Below, in pieces: positions 33,478 through 41,508 of a stretch of 64,000 bases of DNA. Both the position numbers and the translations under genes were made by a program. Origin of the DNA: Sphingopyxis sp. HIX (lineage in GTDB: Bacteria > Pseudomonadota > Alphaproteobacteria > Sphingomonadales > Sphingomonadaceae); NCBI RefSeq assembly GCF_001468285.1, contig NZ_LNSB01000024.1, forward strand, positions 1 through 64,000. Direction: 5' to 3'. Under the pieces are notes generated by a model. The model made no database searches and had not been told where the DNA came from. It saw nothing but the letters and a program-made list of their open reading frames with translations. Position 1 is the first letter of the stretch, and each line of letters opens with the position of its first letter.

Positions 33478-34692
33478 TTAACGCCCCGCCCGCAGTTGCC
33501 GAGGATAGTAGGGCTCATCACTACCATTCAATAGGAAATCGTCACCGAGCAGCATTACTTTTTTTGCGTGCTGGAGTTCGGCACGCCCTTGGTCCGTCAG
33601 ATGAAAACTTCGATCGATCAACCTGAGCGTGGTGCAAAGATCTGCGGCGCGGCGCACGGCAGGCAACGGAAGGCCTGTCACTTGCGCCACGTAATGTCGA
33701 TCCCGAGGTCGACGCGCGATTGCAGCAAGGACTAACATCGCGTTTTGCGAGTCTCGGGATGGCAGCTGGCTCCAGTCTATTAAGGACAGCCGCGGCTGTC
33801 GCAGCTGCCGTACAGCGGACAAGCGCTGCCGGTCGACGTCGGTCATGCTAAACAGCGTTCTGATGTCGTCAGGTATCCCCTTGTCCAAAAAAAATGGCGA
33901 CCACGCTGCACCGCCTGCGCGAAACATTTGCCAGAGCACTACTGGGAGATTGTTCGGCGCGCTGTGCGAGAAGGCTAATAGGCTGCCAGTGTTCCCATAA
34001 CCAAATGGCGGGCATTGGATTGCTGACGAAGCATATTTCTCGCAAATGTTCTTGACACTCTTGAGCCGATCATCGTCCCAACTTCGCGTTGAAATCGTGG
34101 GGCAGACCGTGTGCAGATGGACTTTGTCTTTTCCGAAGGTTTTCTGCAGGACGCGAAGCGCGTGAGGCGTGGCTGCATAGCACGCCACGTGATATTCTAT
34201 CCGGTGATAAGAGGCCCAACTACGCAATGTGGGATGGGATCTGAAACTTCGATAAAAGCCCTTAATACGATCTCCCGAGCCCGAGTAGTCATCAACTAGC
34301 AGAATGGTTCGGCATCGCGCCCCCCGCATGTTCTTCAAGCTCGGAGCACCGACGAACGGTTGTCGGGTGCCTGCAGCGCGGCGCACGCCGTTGAGCATTG
34401 CGGCAACAATAGCCTCGCTCCCGGGGAAGGACTGCGGAAGCAGAAGTCGGGCTGGTGCGTCGCGACCAGTTTGAAAGTATCGCTGCCCGGGCGCGAGTTC
34501 CCGAACTGGCACGAGAGCGATTGGGTTGGGTAACTCGTCGGCGAGAGTCTCAATAAGCTTTGATAGGCCGATTTGTAGCGAGTCCTGTCCGACAAGCTCG
34601 ATGCTGTCGAGCAAAATTGCCGCGCTCTCGCGTTCAGAGAGATCGAAATTGGTCAGCCAGTTCTGACCGCGGGGCGTGTCACTTAATAGCAA
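33478..34692 (-). CDS. Phosphoribosyltransferase-like protein with C-terminal winged helix (retron accessory)
   Basis: The protein has 404 residues from a TTG start; a TGA six codons upstream in the same frame excludes any longer form. TILLVDDYSGSGDR (129-142) is the PRPP-binding loop of type I phosphoribosyltransferases (VDDxxxSG). The C-terminal 100 residues look like a winged helix (SQNAMLVLAAIARRPRDRHY, then TDQGRAELQHA). A PRTase-fold protein beside a retron reverse transcriptase is the defining partner of one retron class (type III in the classification I recall) and is probably the toxic effector held in check by the reverse transcriptase-msDNA complex. The arrangement effector, ncRNA, reverse transcriptase on one strand supports this. 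Confidence 0.75.
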   Translation of the reverse strand: MLLSDTPRGQNWLTNFDLSERESAAILLDSIELVGQDSLQIGLSKLIETLADELPNPIALVPVRELAPGQRYFQTGRDAPARLLLPQSFPGSEAIVAAMLNGVRRAAGTRQPFVGAPSLKNMRGARCRTILLVDDYSGSGDRIKGFYRSFRSHPTLRSWASYHRIEYHVACYAATPHALRVLQKTFGKDKVHLHTVCPTISTRSWDDDRLKSVKNICEKYASSAIQCPPFGYGNTGSLLAFSHSAPNNLPVVLWQMFRAGGAAWSPFFLDKGIPDDIRTLFSMTDVDRQRLSAVRQLRQPRLSLIDWSQLPSRDSQNAMLVLAAIARRPRDRHYVAQVTGLPLPAVRRAADLCTTLRLIDRSFHLTDQGRAELQHAKKVMLLGDDFLLNGSDEPYYPRQLRAGR

Positions 34693-34900
34693 CCAGTTCT
34701 CTCGCGTTCATGAGGCACGATAATGAGGCGGATAATTGATAGTATTGCGTGCTTCCGAAATGATCAATTGTAGGGAGGCAATAACGGTTGTCGCCCCTTT
34801 AGCCCAAAATTGACGAAGGCGAACGAGCTGAATGAGTCGGAGATCGGGTTCGGCCGTGCATGGCGACGTTTGAAGCCCCTGATCGGACTGACAGTGACGG

Positions 34901-36649
34901 CTACGGAGTCAAGCGCCGCGCCGCGGGCCTGAACACTTCGTTGGGGACGACCGACGTCGCCTGCTTGTCCTTCGCCCCTTTCGGGACAAGGACGCCGTCC
35001 CGGCTCTCGAACGCGCCGCTGCCGGCCACCAGACGTTCGCAGTAGAGCGCGCAGACCTCCTCGTCGCTCAGCGTTGTTGCCTCGTTGTCCGGCAGTTTCA
35101 GGCGGCCGAGCAGATTGTCCCGCGGCCAGTCCGAATGGATGCGCATTAGCGCACAGAAGAATTCATACGGTGTCTTCGACACGGTCGGGACGTGGCGCAC
35201 CTCACCGAAATAGGCGTCGGGGTGATTGCGATAGTCGGCAAACTGGGTGTCGCTCATCTTCTCCTTGAGAATGCAGGCCCTGTCGTTAGCCTTGTCGTAG
35301 ACCGAGATCATGACGGTCTGATCGGACTCCATAACGATAGCGTCGGTGACGGTCGCGATCATGTCACTGCCATCCTCGCCAGCGCCCTCGAAATTATAAG
35401 TATGCCCGATCATCACTGGCGGCCTTTCGCCGTGCAGCGTCACCCCGGGCAGCGAACCGTCGAAGGTCGAGGGGATCGAGAGCAGGGAGGACAGTCCTTC
35501 GGCGACCCGGTTCGCATCGGCGTGTTTCTTCTCCCTCTTGTAGGCCTCGTAGAGCGTCATATAGCCCGGGCGATTGAAATCCGGGATGCCGACGCCGATG
35601 GGCAACGCGACCATCTGGGCCGGCCCCTCGAGTTCGCGATGGAAGGTCATATTGGTGATGAACAGATAGGCGGATTGGCCTTCTGCCAGCTCGTCGCGCT
35701 CGTAGCGGTGAACGCGCTCTGTCGCTTTCGCGAGGAACGGCGGACGGTCATCCTCCGTGACGTCGCTGCGCATCTCCGTATTGAGGTCGATGAAGATCAT
35801 GCGCCTGTCCGCCGCCGGCTTTTTGAAGGCGCCGTTGAGCTGCGGGATCAGGCTGGAAATTGCACTCGGGTTCGTGGTGCCATCGGCATCGGTCCGGCCG
35901 AGCATTCCCGTGACGCCGCGCATCTTCGCTTCGATCCAGAATTTCTCGCCGCTCGCTTTGGACACCGCTGCAAATTCGCAGTGCTTTTCTCGCTTGTCGG
36001 TCTCATCTTCGAGCGTCAGCTCAAAACCTGCCGAAATGAGGGCGCGGGCAACGAGGATCTCGTAGTAGGCTCCCTGGAAATTGCCGGGATCCTTCAGACG
36101 CGCGATCAGACGATCCTGCAACTCGACATTATGGTCGAGCAGATAAAGCCCGTAGGCAAGACCAAGATAGCAGGCGAGGACGCCGACAACATCGGTGCTC
36201 GTCGGGACGCCGGGCTTCATCACCCATTTGCGCTGAAAATGGCATAGCGCTTCATACCATTGCATGATCGGGTGTCGCTGCTCGAGCGGCTTTGCGATCT
36301 CGGCATTACCCCACGCCGGATCGAGCTTGGTCTTGAGATAGTCCTGCAGGAAATCAGGGAATGTCTTCCAGTTCCGGGATGAAAGGAGCTTGTTGCCGAT
36401 TGCGACGATCTGCTCATTACCAACCTTCGCAGAGATGATCGGGCGTCCTAGGCCCTGCTGCTTCTCGCGCACCCTCTCGCGCGCTCGCCACTGCGTCCGG
36501 GCTTGCTCGATGTCCTTTGGAAAAACGCCAACTGCGGGGAGGTTCGATCCGACTGTACCATGACAGTGCTTGAACTTGCGTCCGCTTCTGCAGGGACAGC
36601 GCTCATTTCGGCCGATCTTGCGGCTACGTCGTGGCGGGCTCGTGGACAT
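34901..36649 (-). CDS. SEC-C motif protein with PD-(D/E)XK-like core
   Basis: The protein has 582 residues. At the N-terminus GRNERCPCRSGRKFKHCHG gives a SEC-C zinc motif (Cys18, Cys20, Cys29, His30). Further on, YYEILVARALISAGFEL (Glu197), CEFAAV (Glu225) and FWIEAKMR (Glu240-X-Lys242) have the order and spacing of a restriction-endonuclease-like active site, with Glu in place of the usual Asp. The remainder is unrecognised. Zinc motif plus a nuclease-like core beside a retron and toxin genes suggests a defence role, but this is inference; no function is known to me. AAAGAGAACAA precedes the ATG. Confidence 0.7.
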   Translation of the reverse strand: MSTSPPRRSRKIGRNERCPCRSGRKFKHCHGTVGSNLPAVGVFPKDIEQARTQWRARERVREKQQGLGRPIISAKVGNEQIVAIGNKLLSSRNWKTFPDFLQDYLKTKLDPAWGNAEIAKPLEQRHPIMQWYEALCHFQRKWVMKPGVPTSTDVVGVLACYLGLAYGLYLLDHNVELQDRLIARLKDPGNFQGAYYEILVARALISAGFELTLEDETDKREKHCEFAAVSKASGEKFWIEAKMRGVTGMLGRTDADGTTNPSAISSLIPQLNGAFKKPAADRRMIFIDLNTEMRSDVTEDDRPPFLAKATERVHRYERDELAEGQSAYLFITNMTFHRELEGPAQMVALPIGVGIPDFNRPGYMTLYEAYKREKKHADANRVAEGLSSLLSIPSTFDGSLPGVTLHGERPPVMIGHTYNFEGAGEDGSDMIATVTDAIVMESDQTVMISVYDKANDRACILKEKMSDTQFADYRNHPDAYFGEVRHVPTVSKTPYEFFCALMRIHSDWPRDNLLGRLKLPDNEATTLSDEEVCALYCERLVAGSGAFESRDGVLVPKGAKDKQATSVVPNEVFRPAARRLTP

Positions 36650-36790
36650 TTGTTCTCTTTTTGTCCGAAATCTCCCGATTGGTCAAATTGAGCGCTTTCG
36701 ATCGGTCTCTCACTTCGCAGACTCGACATGAGCGCATTCGTCCAAGGCCTTCGGGCCATTGCCCTCAGTTCTCGGGGAGTTCATGCGGTA

Positions 36791-36820
36791 AGCCCCGCTA
36801 CATCTCTGCAGCGGGGCTTC
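36791..36820 (-). terminator. Perfect 10-bp hairpin between SEC-C and RES genes
   Basis: AAGCCCCGCT at 36791-36800 pairs with AGCGGGGCTT at 36811-36820 around a ten-base loop. It lies about 100 bp downstream of the RES toxin stop and 140 bp upstream of the SEC-C start, both on the minus strand, so it may end the toxin-antitoxin transcript. It lacks a long T-run. Confidence 0.5.
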
Positions 36821-36918
36821 CCTAGATTGCATCCGAAGATGCGATCAAATTCTGCCATTCTTTCGTCTGGACAGGTAATTGAAACGTCCGGGATCGATCG
36901 ATGGTTCCCGCGGTCTGG

Positions 36919-37602
36919 TCAGCCTTCGAAATTTCTCTTCTCATAGACGGTGCCGATCGTCGCGCCGTCCCAGACATAGCAAAGGTGTCGTTCCTGCCGG
37001 CAGTTCGCGAGCAGACGAGGCCGGAAGGCGGCGGCGCATTCTCCGCCGGGGTCGCGGACGCTTAGGTAGCGAATGCCATCCGATCCTGCCTCGCGCAGCT
37101 CGGTCGCGAGACCCTGCGAATGGGCATAGGTGTCGGGATCGTAGAGATGGGCATGGCTTTCCGCGTGGCCGCGAATGTCGTGAAGATTTGCGGTGAGGTC
37201 GGCGGCATAAACGCGCATGTCGATCTCCTGCGCGGGCTCGTCGGTCGCGCCGAGAAAGCGGACGCGGTGGTGCTTGGTCTCGGCAATCGCGGTGTCGATG
37301 GTGAGGCCGGCGTAGAAGACGCCGAAGCTCCCGTCGGAGAAACGGCTACCCTCGGTATTGAGATGCGTGAAGGCGGCCATGATCGGCGTCGTGCCGGGGC
37401 CGGCGATGCGGTCCTCGGGCGGGACGAGCGCGAGGTCGCCGACCTCGTCGCGGAGCCGGTCATTTGTCATCGCCTCGATGATGAAGACTGCGTCGAGGTC
37501 GGCCGGGTCTGCCACCTTGTCGAACAGGCCGACTGGCGGGAAGCGGCTCGGGATGATGCGATAGCAAGGCGCCCAGCTCGTGGCGGTAACGGGAATGTCC
37601 AA
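36919..37602 (-). CDS. RES-domain toxin
   Basis: The RES domain protein has about 227 residues if translated from the TTG at 37602, five bases after the antitoxin stop; an upstream ATG inside the antitoxin gene is less likely. Family features are CYRIIPSRFPP (Arg), DTAIAETKHHR (Glu) and DGIRYLSVRDPGG (Ser), the residues that name the domain. RES toxins (MbcT, ParT, Res) degrade or modify NAD+ or use it as substrate. The partner is the Xre/DUF2384 antitoxin immediately upstream. Typical RES toxins are 150-230 residues. Confidence 0.85.
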   Translation of the reverse strand: MDIPVTATSWAPCYRIIPSRFPPVGLFDKVADPADLDAVFIIEAMTNDRLRDEVGDLALVPPEDRIAGPGTTPIMAAFTHLNTEGSRFSDGSFGVFYAGLTIDTAIAETKHHRVRFLGATDEPAQEIDMRVYAADLTANLHDIRGHAESHAHLYDPDTYAHSQGLATELREAGSDGIRYLSVRDPGGECAAAFRPRLLANCRQERHLCYVWDGATIGTVYEKRNFEG

Positions 37603-37606
37603 GGGA

Positions 37607-37987
37607 TCAGCCGCGCTGGCCGTCGATATACTGGCGCACGACGTAGAGGTCGGAGACATTGCCCGACGCCATGCGATCGATGGCAGGCTTGCCGCCGAAC
37701 ATGGCCGCCTTGTTGGGCTTGCGCACCCACGCGTCGGCGGTTTGCGGGACGAGGATCTGCAAACCCTTGTAGATGCCCATCACATAGGAGATGCGTTCGA
37801 GCGCATCCTTGCTGAGCGCAGCGACATCGCCGCGTTTCCAGTTGTGGAAGGTCGAACGGCTGTCGAGGCCGAGGATCTTCATCTGTTCGACCTCGCTGAG
37901 GTCCCAGGCCTCTGCGATGTTGAAGAAGGTCCGGAGCGCGGGGCCGGTGAGTTCCTTGCGGTCGATAGCTTTTGCAGCGGTAGCCAT
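37607..37987 (-). CDS. Xre/MbcA/ParS-type antitoxin (DUF2384)
   Basis: The protein has 126 residues; ACTGGAGAC lies before the ATG and the longer frame upstream is rejected. The N-terminal part is a helix-turn-helix (SEVEQMKILGLDSRSTFHNW), and the C-terminal DUF2384 region (ERISYVMGIYKGLQILVPQT, then AMFGGKPAIDRM) is the toxin-neutralising domain. Together with the RES gene it forms a type II toxin-antitoxin operon. A perfect inverted repeat at 38010-38026, 23 bp upstream of the start, is the likely autoregulatory operator and would also face the divergent gene at 38081. Confidence 0.87.
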   Translation of the reverse strand: MATAAKAIDRKELTGPALRTFFNIAEAWDLSEVEQMKILGLDSRSTFHNWKRGDVAALSKDALERISYVMGIYKGLQILVPQTADAWVRKPNKAAMFGGKPAIDRMASGNVSDLYVVRQYIDGQRG

Positions 37988-38009
37988 ATAGTCTCCAGTG
38001 AGACCTATA

Positions 38010-38026
38010 TGTTCCTTATAGGAACA
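38010..38026. promoter_or_regulatory. Inverted repeat, probable antitoxin operator
   Basis: TGTTCCTTATAGGAACA has seven-base arms TGTTCCT/AGGAACA with a three-base centre. A further half-site, TTGTTCC, lies at about 38039-38045. The site is between the antitoxin and the divergent nuclease-like gene and may control both. Confidence 0.6.
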
Positions 38027-38080
38027 ATTGTCAATAATTGTTCCATATCCGGTATTGTTGATAGTGGAGAAGGGCGCATT

Positions 38081-38530
38081 ATGGACGCTGATACGATCGG
38101 TGCTATCGTCGTTGAGGCGATCGAGCAGCTTTACGCCGAAGAGGGCAAGATCATTTCCTTCGATATCGGCGAGAGGACGATCAGCTCCTCTCTGGCCTGG
38201 CTGCTCATCCCTCATTTTCCCGAGCACAAGGTCCATGTCGAATATAATCGGCATGACATCTATCCCAAGGAGATCGGGCTGCCGGATGCAGAAGGCGAGC
38301 TGACCGAGAGCAAGGTCTTTCCCGACATCATCGTCCATGTGCCGGGATCCGACGACGACAATCTGCTGGTTATCGAGATCAAGAAGTCCACGAGCAACAG
38401 GAGCAATGAGCGCGACCTGATGAAGCTTGAGCAGATCAAGCGGAGCTTCCGCTACCGGCACGCGTTGTTTGTCCGCCTCTCGATGGGCGAGGAGGCTTCG
38501 ATCGAAGACTGTGCCCTCCAATGGGTCTGA
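38081..38530 (+). CDS. Small PD-(D/E)XK nuclease-like protein
   Basis: The protein has 149 residues from the ATG at 38081. The central part has the signature of a restriction-endonuclease-like fold: FPDIIVHV with Asp82, then LLVIEIKKS with Glu99-X-Lys101. No DNA-binding domain is visible, so it may be the catalytic unit of a larger complex or a protein of another role that keeps the fold. It is divergent from the RES/Xre operon, whose operator lies in its promoter region, and is followed 10 bp later by an unrecognised small gene. Confidence 0.7.
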   Translation: MDADTIGAIVVEAIEQLYAEEGKIISFDIGERTISSSLAWLLIPHFPEHKVHVEYNRHDIYPKEIGLPDAEGELTESKVFPDIIVHVPGSDDDNLLVIEIKKSTSNRSNERDLMKLEQIKRSFRYRHALFVRLSMGEEASIEDCALQWV

Positions 38531-38540
38531 ACTATCCGAT

Positions 38541-38846
38541 TTGAGCAAGAGGGAGGGGGCGACGACCGAATTTTCCGATCTCAACGTCTTTCAGATGTAC
38601 GAAGCCAACGCGCGGCAGCCGGGCTTCTGGATCCGCCGAACGACCTGGGCGAACAGCTGCGCGCGCATCGTCGAGGTAGGGCCGCTCAACGGTCCCCCGC
38701 CATATTATGGCAATCCCAAAGTCTTTGCGGACATCCATGATCTGACGACCGGCGCCCTGATCGAGGCTCGCGCGAAGATACCGGTGCCCGGCACATACAA
38801 GACCTGGCGCAGGATCGACACGCCGGACTGGTTTCTCGACGACTGA
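38541..38846 (+). CDS. Hypothetical protein
   Basis: This open frame of about 101 residues runs from a TTG at 38541, 10 bp after the nuclease-like gene; the start is uncertain and no good ribosome binding site is seen, so translational coupling is likely if it is real. The sequence is rich in aromatic residues (GFWIRRTTWANSCARIV, YKTWRRIDTPDWFLDD) and does not match a family I recognise. Codon use looks like that of its neighbours. It ends 17 bp before the convergent EEP-family gene. Confidence 0.5.
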   Translation: MSKREGATTEFSDLNVFQMYEANARQPGFWIRRTTWANSCARIVEVGPLNGPPPYYGNPKVFADIHDLTTGALIEARAKIPVPGTYKTWRRIDTPDWFLDD

Positions 38847-38863
38847 GTGGGGCGTGTCGCCGT

Positions 38864-39775
38864 TCAGTTCGCGATCGTCACCGCAATCGGGCAATGATCG
38901 GAGTAATGTTTCTCGCCGGGAGCATAGAACGTCTCGGCGAAGCCTCTGAGGTCCGCGGCTGCGCGCCTGTCGAGAACGATATGGTCGATGAAGCTGGTAT
39001 AGCGGGGATCGCAGGCCGGTCCCTTGCCGGCGTCGGCGAGATGGAGGTCGGCGTTCGCCGGCTCGCCATCGTCTATCTCGGTCCACACAATATCGCCGCT
39101 CTGCGCGAGCCGGCGGTTCCAGTCGCCGAGAACGGCGAAGCGGTCAGGGCCGCTCGCGGCTGCATCGATCCATGCCTCGAGCGCGGGGAGCTGCTGCATG
39201 AGCGTCGGGCATGCCTTGGCCTCGTTGCCCGCGAAACAACCCGATTTCAGGTGAATGCCGAGCAGGCGAATCGGCGCGCGGTCAGCCGGCCGCAATGTGA
39301 TGTCGATCCCCGATCGCAGCTGCGCGTTGCCGATCATCAGCGAAGAAACATCCGCATTGCGCTCGAAGGCGATGCCCTTGCGGACCGCGAAACCCACCGC
39401 CTGGCGAATGACCTTCTGATCCGGATGCTCGCCGCCGCATGTACTGCTCGGCGCGCCCGGGCGCGCCTCCATGACGATCGTGTAGCTCGCCGTGTCGAAG
39501 ATGCGTGCGGCAGCGGCAATGCTCTCGGCTTCCTGGAACGCGATCACATCGGCATCGAGGCTGCCGACTATGCGGCGCATCGCGGCATAATCAGCATCAT
39601 CGCGCGGGTTGCAGCCGGCGCCGTTTTGCTCGGCGAGGAATTCTAGGTTCCAGCTAGCGACTTTTAGCGGTTTGGTCTGCGCGGGCGGGGTTATGTCCGC
39701 AGGCGAGCTCGCCGCGGCGGAGCAGGCGGTGGCGCTGAGGATCAGGGCGGATGCGATGAGGCGGATGGAGAGCAT
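38864..39775 (-). CDS. Endonuclease/exonuclease/phosphatase (EEP) family secreted protein
   Basis: The protein has 303 residues, starting at the ATG that gives a clean signal sequence (MLSIRLIASALILSATACSA) with a possible lipidation cysteine. The metal-dependent DNase I-like fold is shown by ASWNLEFL (Asn, Glu), LGIHLKSGC (His), LGDWNRR (Asp/Asn), FIDHIVLD (Asp) and YSDHCPI (catalytic His). Export makes a nucleic acid scavenging nuclease or a lipid/inositol phosphatase more likely than DNA repair. It is not evidently part of an operon. Confidence 0.87.
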   Translation of the reverse strand: MLSIRLIASALILSATACSAAASSPADITPPAQTKPLKVASWNLEFLAEQNGAGCNPRDDADYAAMRRIVGSLDADVIAFQEAESIAAAARIFDTASYTIVMEARPGAPSSTCGGEHPDQKVIRQAVGFAVRKGIAFERNADVSSLMIGNAQLRSGIDITLRPADRAPIRLLGIHLKSGCFAGNEAKACPTLMQQLPALEAWIDAAASGPDRFAVLGDWNRRLAQSGDIVWTEIDDGEPANADLHLADAGKGPACDPRYTSFIDHIVLDRRAAADLRGFAETFYAPGEKHYSDHCPIAVTIAN

Positions 39776-39912
39776 TGGTGCGCTAGTGCCGCAGGGAGTA
39801 TTCGAGTTCAACAGCTTCTCCCCACATGCTGCGCCGTACATGGCGTCTCGCATCAGCTGGCGCTATATGGCCCGCCCGGCCGGGATTCTCCGGCCGCACA
39901 AGGAGACATCAA

Positions 39913-40188
39913 TTGAACCATGCCGAACTGGCAGACAGCGTCGCCGCATCGCTCGGAGTGAGCAAGGCCGAGGGCAAGAAGGCCGTCGATGCCGTTTTCT
40001 CGGCGATCACGGACGCGGCCGCAAAGGGCGAAGAAGTCTCGGTCAGTGGCTTCGGCAAGTTCAAGGTCTCGACGTCGGCTGCTCGTGAGGGCCGCAACCC
40101 GGCGACCGGAGAGACCATGCAGATCGCTGCCAAGAAGAAGCTTGGCTTCGGAGCCGCCAAGGCGGTCAAGGATCGCCTCAACGGCTGA
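39913..40188 (+). CDS. HU-family DNA-binding protein
   Basis: The protein has 91 residues. The start is a TTG, preceded at the right distance by AAGGAG; no ATG in this frame gives a full-length HU. The fold signature is complete: NHAELADSVA at the N-terminus, GFGKFKVSTSAAREGRNPAT in the beta arm, and KKKLGFGAAKAVKDRLNG. HU bends and protects DNA, and copies on mobile elements can help recombination or transfer. A nine-base GC hairpin follows the stop codon. Confidence 0.92.
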   Translation: MNHAELADSVAASLGVSKAEGKKAVDAVFSAITDAAAKGEEVSVSGFGKFKVSTSAAREGRNPATGETMQIAAKKKLGFGAAKAVKDRLNG

Positions 40189-40586
40189 CCGGTGCGTCCC
40201 GCCGGCTTGGCCGGCGGGACGGCCGCGTGGCGGCATGTCGAGCGCGGCAGTTGATGAGCGCGCTCTGGCCTCGCTGAGCTCCGGCCAGGGGTCGCGACAT
40301 TGTTCTGGCCGCGCGAGCGCACTTGGGCTCGCTCTCCTTGCGGCGCGGGCGCACGCACCCGGAGCGGGTGGACAGCGCTGACGCGCTGCCACGGTCCTGG
40401 CTACGCCAAGACCTACCCTTCCGTCTGCGCACACGCCGTGCCGCTGCGGGCTCGCCAAGAGCGCGATTGCTCGGGCCCTTCGGGCCGGCACTGCTCCGCA
40501 GCGCTGCCGCTTTGGCGTGACGCACCGACTTGAATGGTCGGGAATGAAACGACACATGAGTGTAAGAACAGGAGGGAGCTACTGCG
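40189..40586. other. Intergenic region after HU (398 bp) with hairpin at 40198-40218
   Basis: No gene is supported. CCCGCCGGC/GCCGGCGGG (40198-40206 and 40210-40218, loop TTG) just after the HU stop is a terminator-like hairpin without a T-run. The rest is GC-rich with short palindromes such as GGCCC-TTC-GGGCC near 40475, and resembles the leaders of the DUF736 genes. GGAGGGAG near 40571 belongs to the next gene. Confidence 0.5.
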
Positions 40587-41477
40587 GTGCCGAGCCTCGC
40601 TCAGCGCGTTGAAAACTTCAAGGAGCGGCTACGGTTCCGTTTTATGCCGCCTATCGCCGATTGGCTGGCGTGGGCGTCCACATATCAGGCACGACAGACG
40701 CTTGGGGGGATGCAGCCAATGCGGCTGCTCGTCGACAACACGGTGCTCTATCACGCGGTGACACACGAGACCGCGTGGATATCGACTGGCAAGAGCAAGT
40801 GGGGGCCGCACGAGATCGACACGGGTTATTCGGCGCGCGTTCCTGTTCACGATGACGATACGGATGGTCGTGAGCATCGGAATGTTCGCTTTCTTGCTGG
40901 GATCGCGCAGTTGTGCCGTAACGGTTTCGTCGAGCTTCTGACTTCTGCCGAGCTGCAGGACGAGCAGTTTCGGCAGCCTGCCGGCCGCTATCGGGGCTAT
41001 GGCTATTTCGATCATAGCCTTTTCGCCCGGCTTCAGATCGAGAGCGTCGATGGGCATGTCTTTCCGCATCTCGGCCCGAGTTGGATGCGGCTGCCGTCGG
41101 CCGAAGAGCAGCAGCGAGCCCGCATTGATCGCCATCGCCAGGACGAAGCCTTCGACGAGTTGGTAAGGACGTTGGGTCAGGCCAACAGTCAGGATGCGTG
41201 GCACCTTTACACCGCCGACAAATTCGGAATCCATGCTTTCTTGACGATGGATTTCAAGTTCATCCGGACCGTCGAGGCTCAGGCGCGCAGCGCCGCCGTC
41301 AGCCGTCTGAAGGCTCGTGTAATGTCGCCGGAGATGCTCGGGAAGGAACTTGGCCTATTTCCCTTGTCCCCCCGGTTGTTCAGCTATCATGACGCGAGTT
41401 TCTTCGTCCGAACGGATCTCAGCATGCCGTCCGAAAAGAGGCGGCCTCTCAACGGCTACCGACGGACCGACCGTTAG
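40587..41477 (+). CDS. PIN-like domain hypothetical protein
   Basis: The protein has 296 residues from a GTG with GGAGGGAG upstream. MRLLVDNTVLYHAV near residue 45 resembles the first acidic strand of PIN-fold nucleases, and WHLYTADKFGIHAFLTMDFKF (quoted part) near residue 208-228 resembles the later acidic segments. The remainder is unrecognised. If the PIN fold is right it would be a Mg2+-dependent ribonuclease, perhaps an effector; that is weak inference. It ends 31 bp before a convergent SRAP-like gene. Confidence 0.6.
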   Translation: MPSLAQRVENFKERLRFRFMPPIADWLAWASTYQARQTLGGMQPMRLLVDNTVLYHAVTHETAWISTGKSKWGPHEIDTGYSARVPVHDDDTDGREHRNVRFLAGIAQLCRNGFVELLTSAELQDEQFRQPAGRYRGYGYFDHSLFARLQIESVDGHVFPHLGPSWMRLPSAEEQQRARIDRHRQDEAFDELVRTLGQANSQDAWHLYTADKFGIHAFLTMDFKFIRTVEAQARSAAVSRLKARVMSPEMLGKELGLFPLSPRLFSYHDASFFVRTDLSMPSEKRRPLNGYRRTDR

Positions 41478-41508
41478 GCAGAAGCTTAACGGCCAGCGCC
41501 CTTGGACA

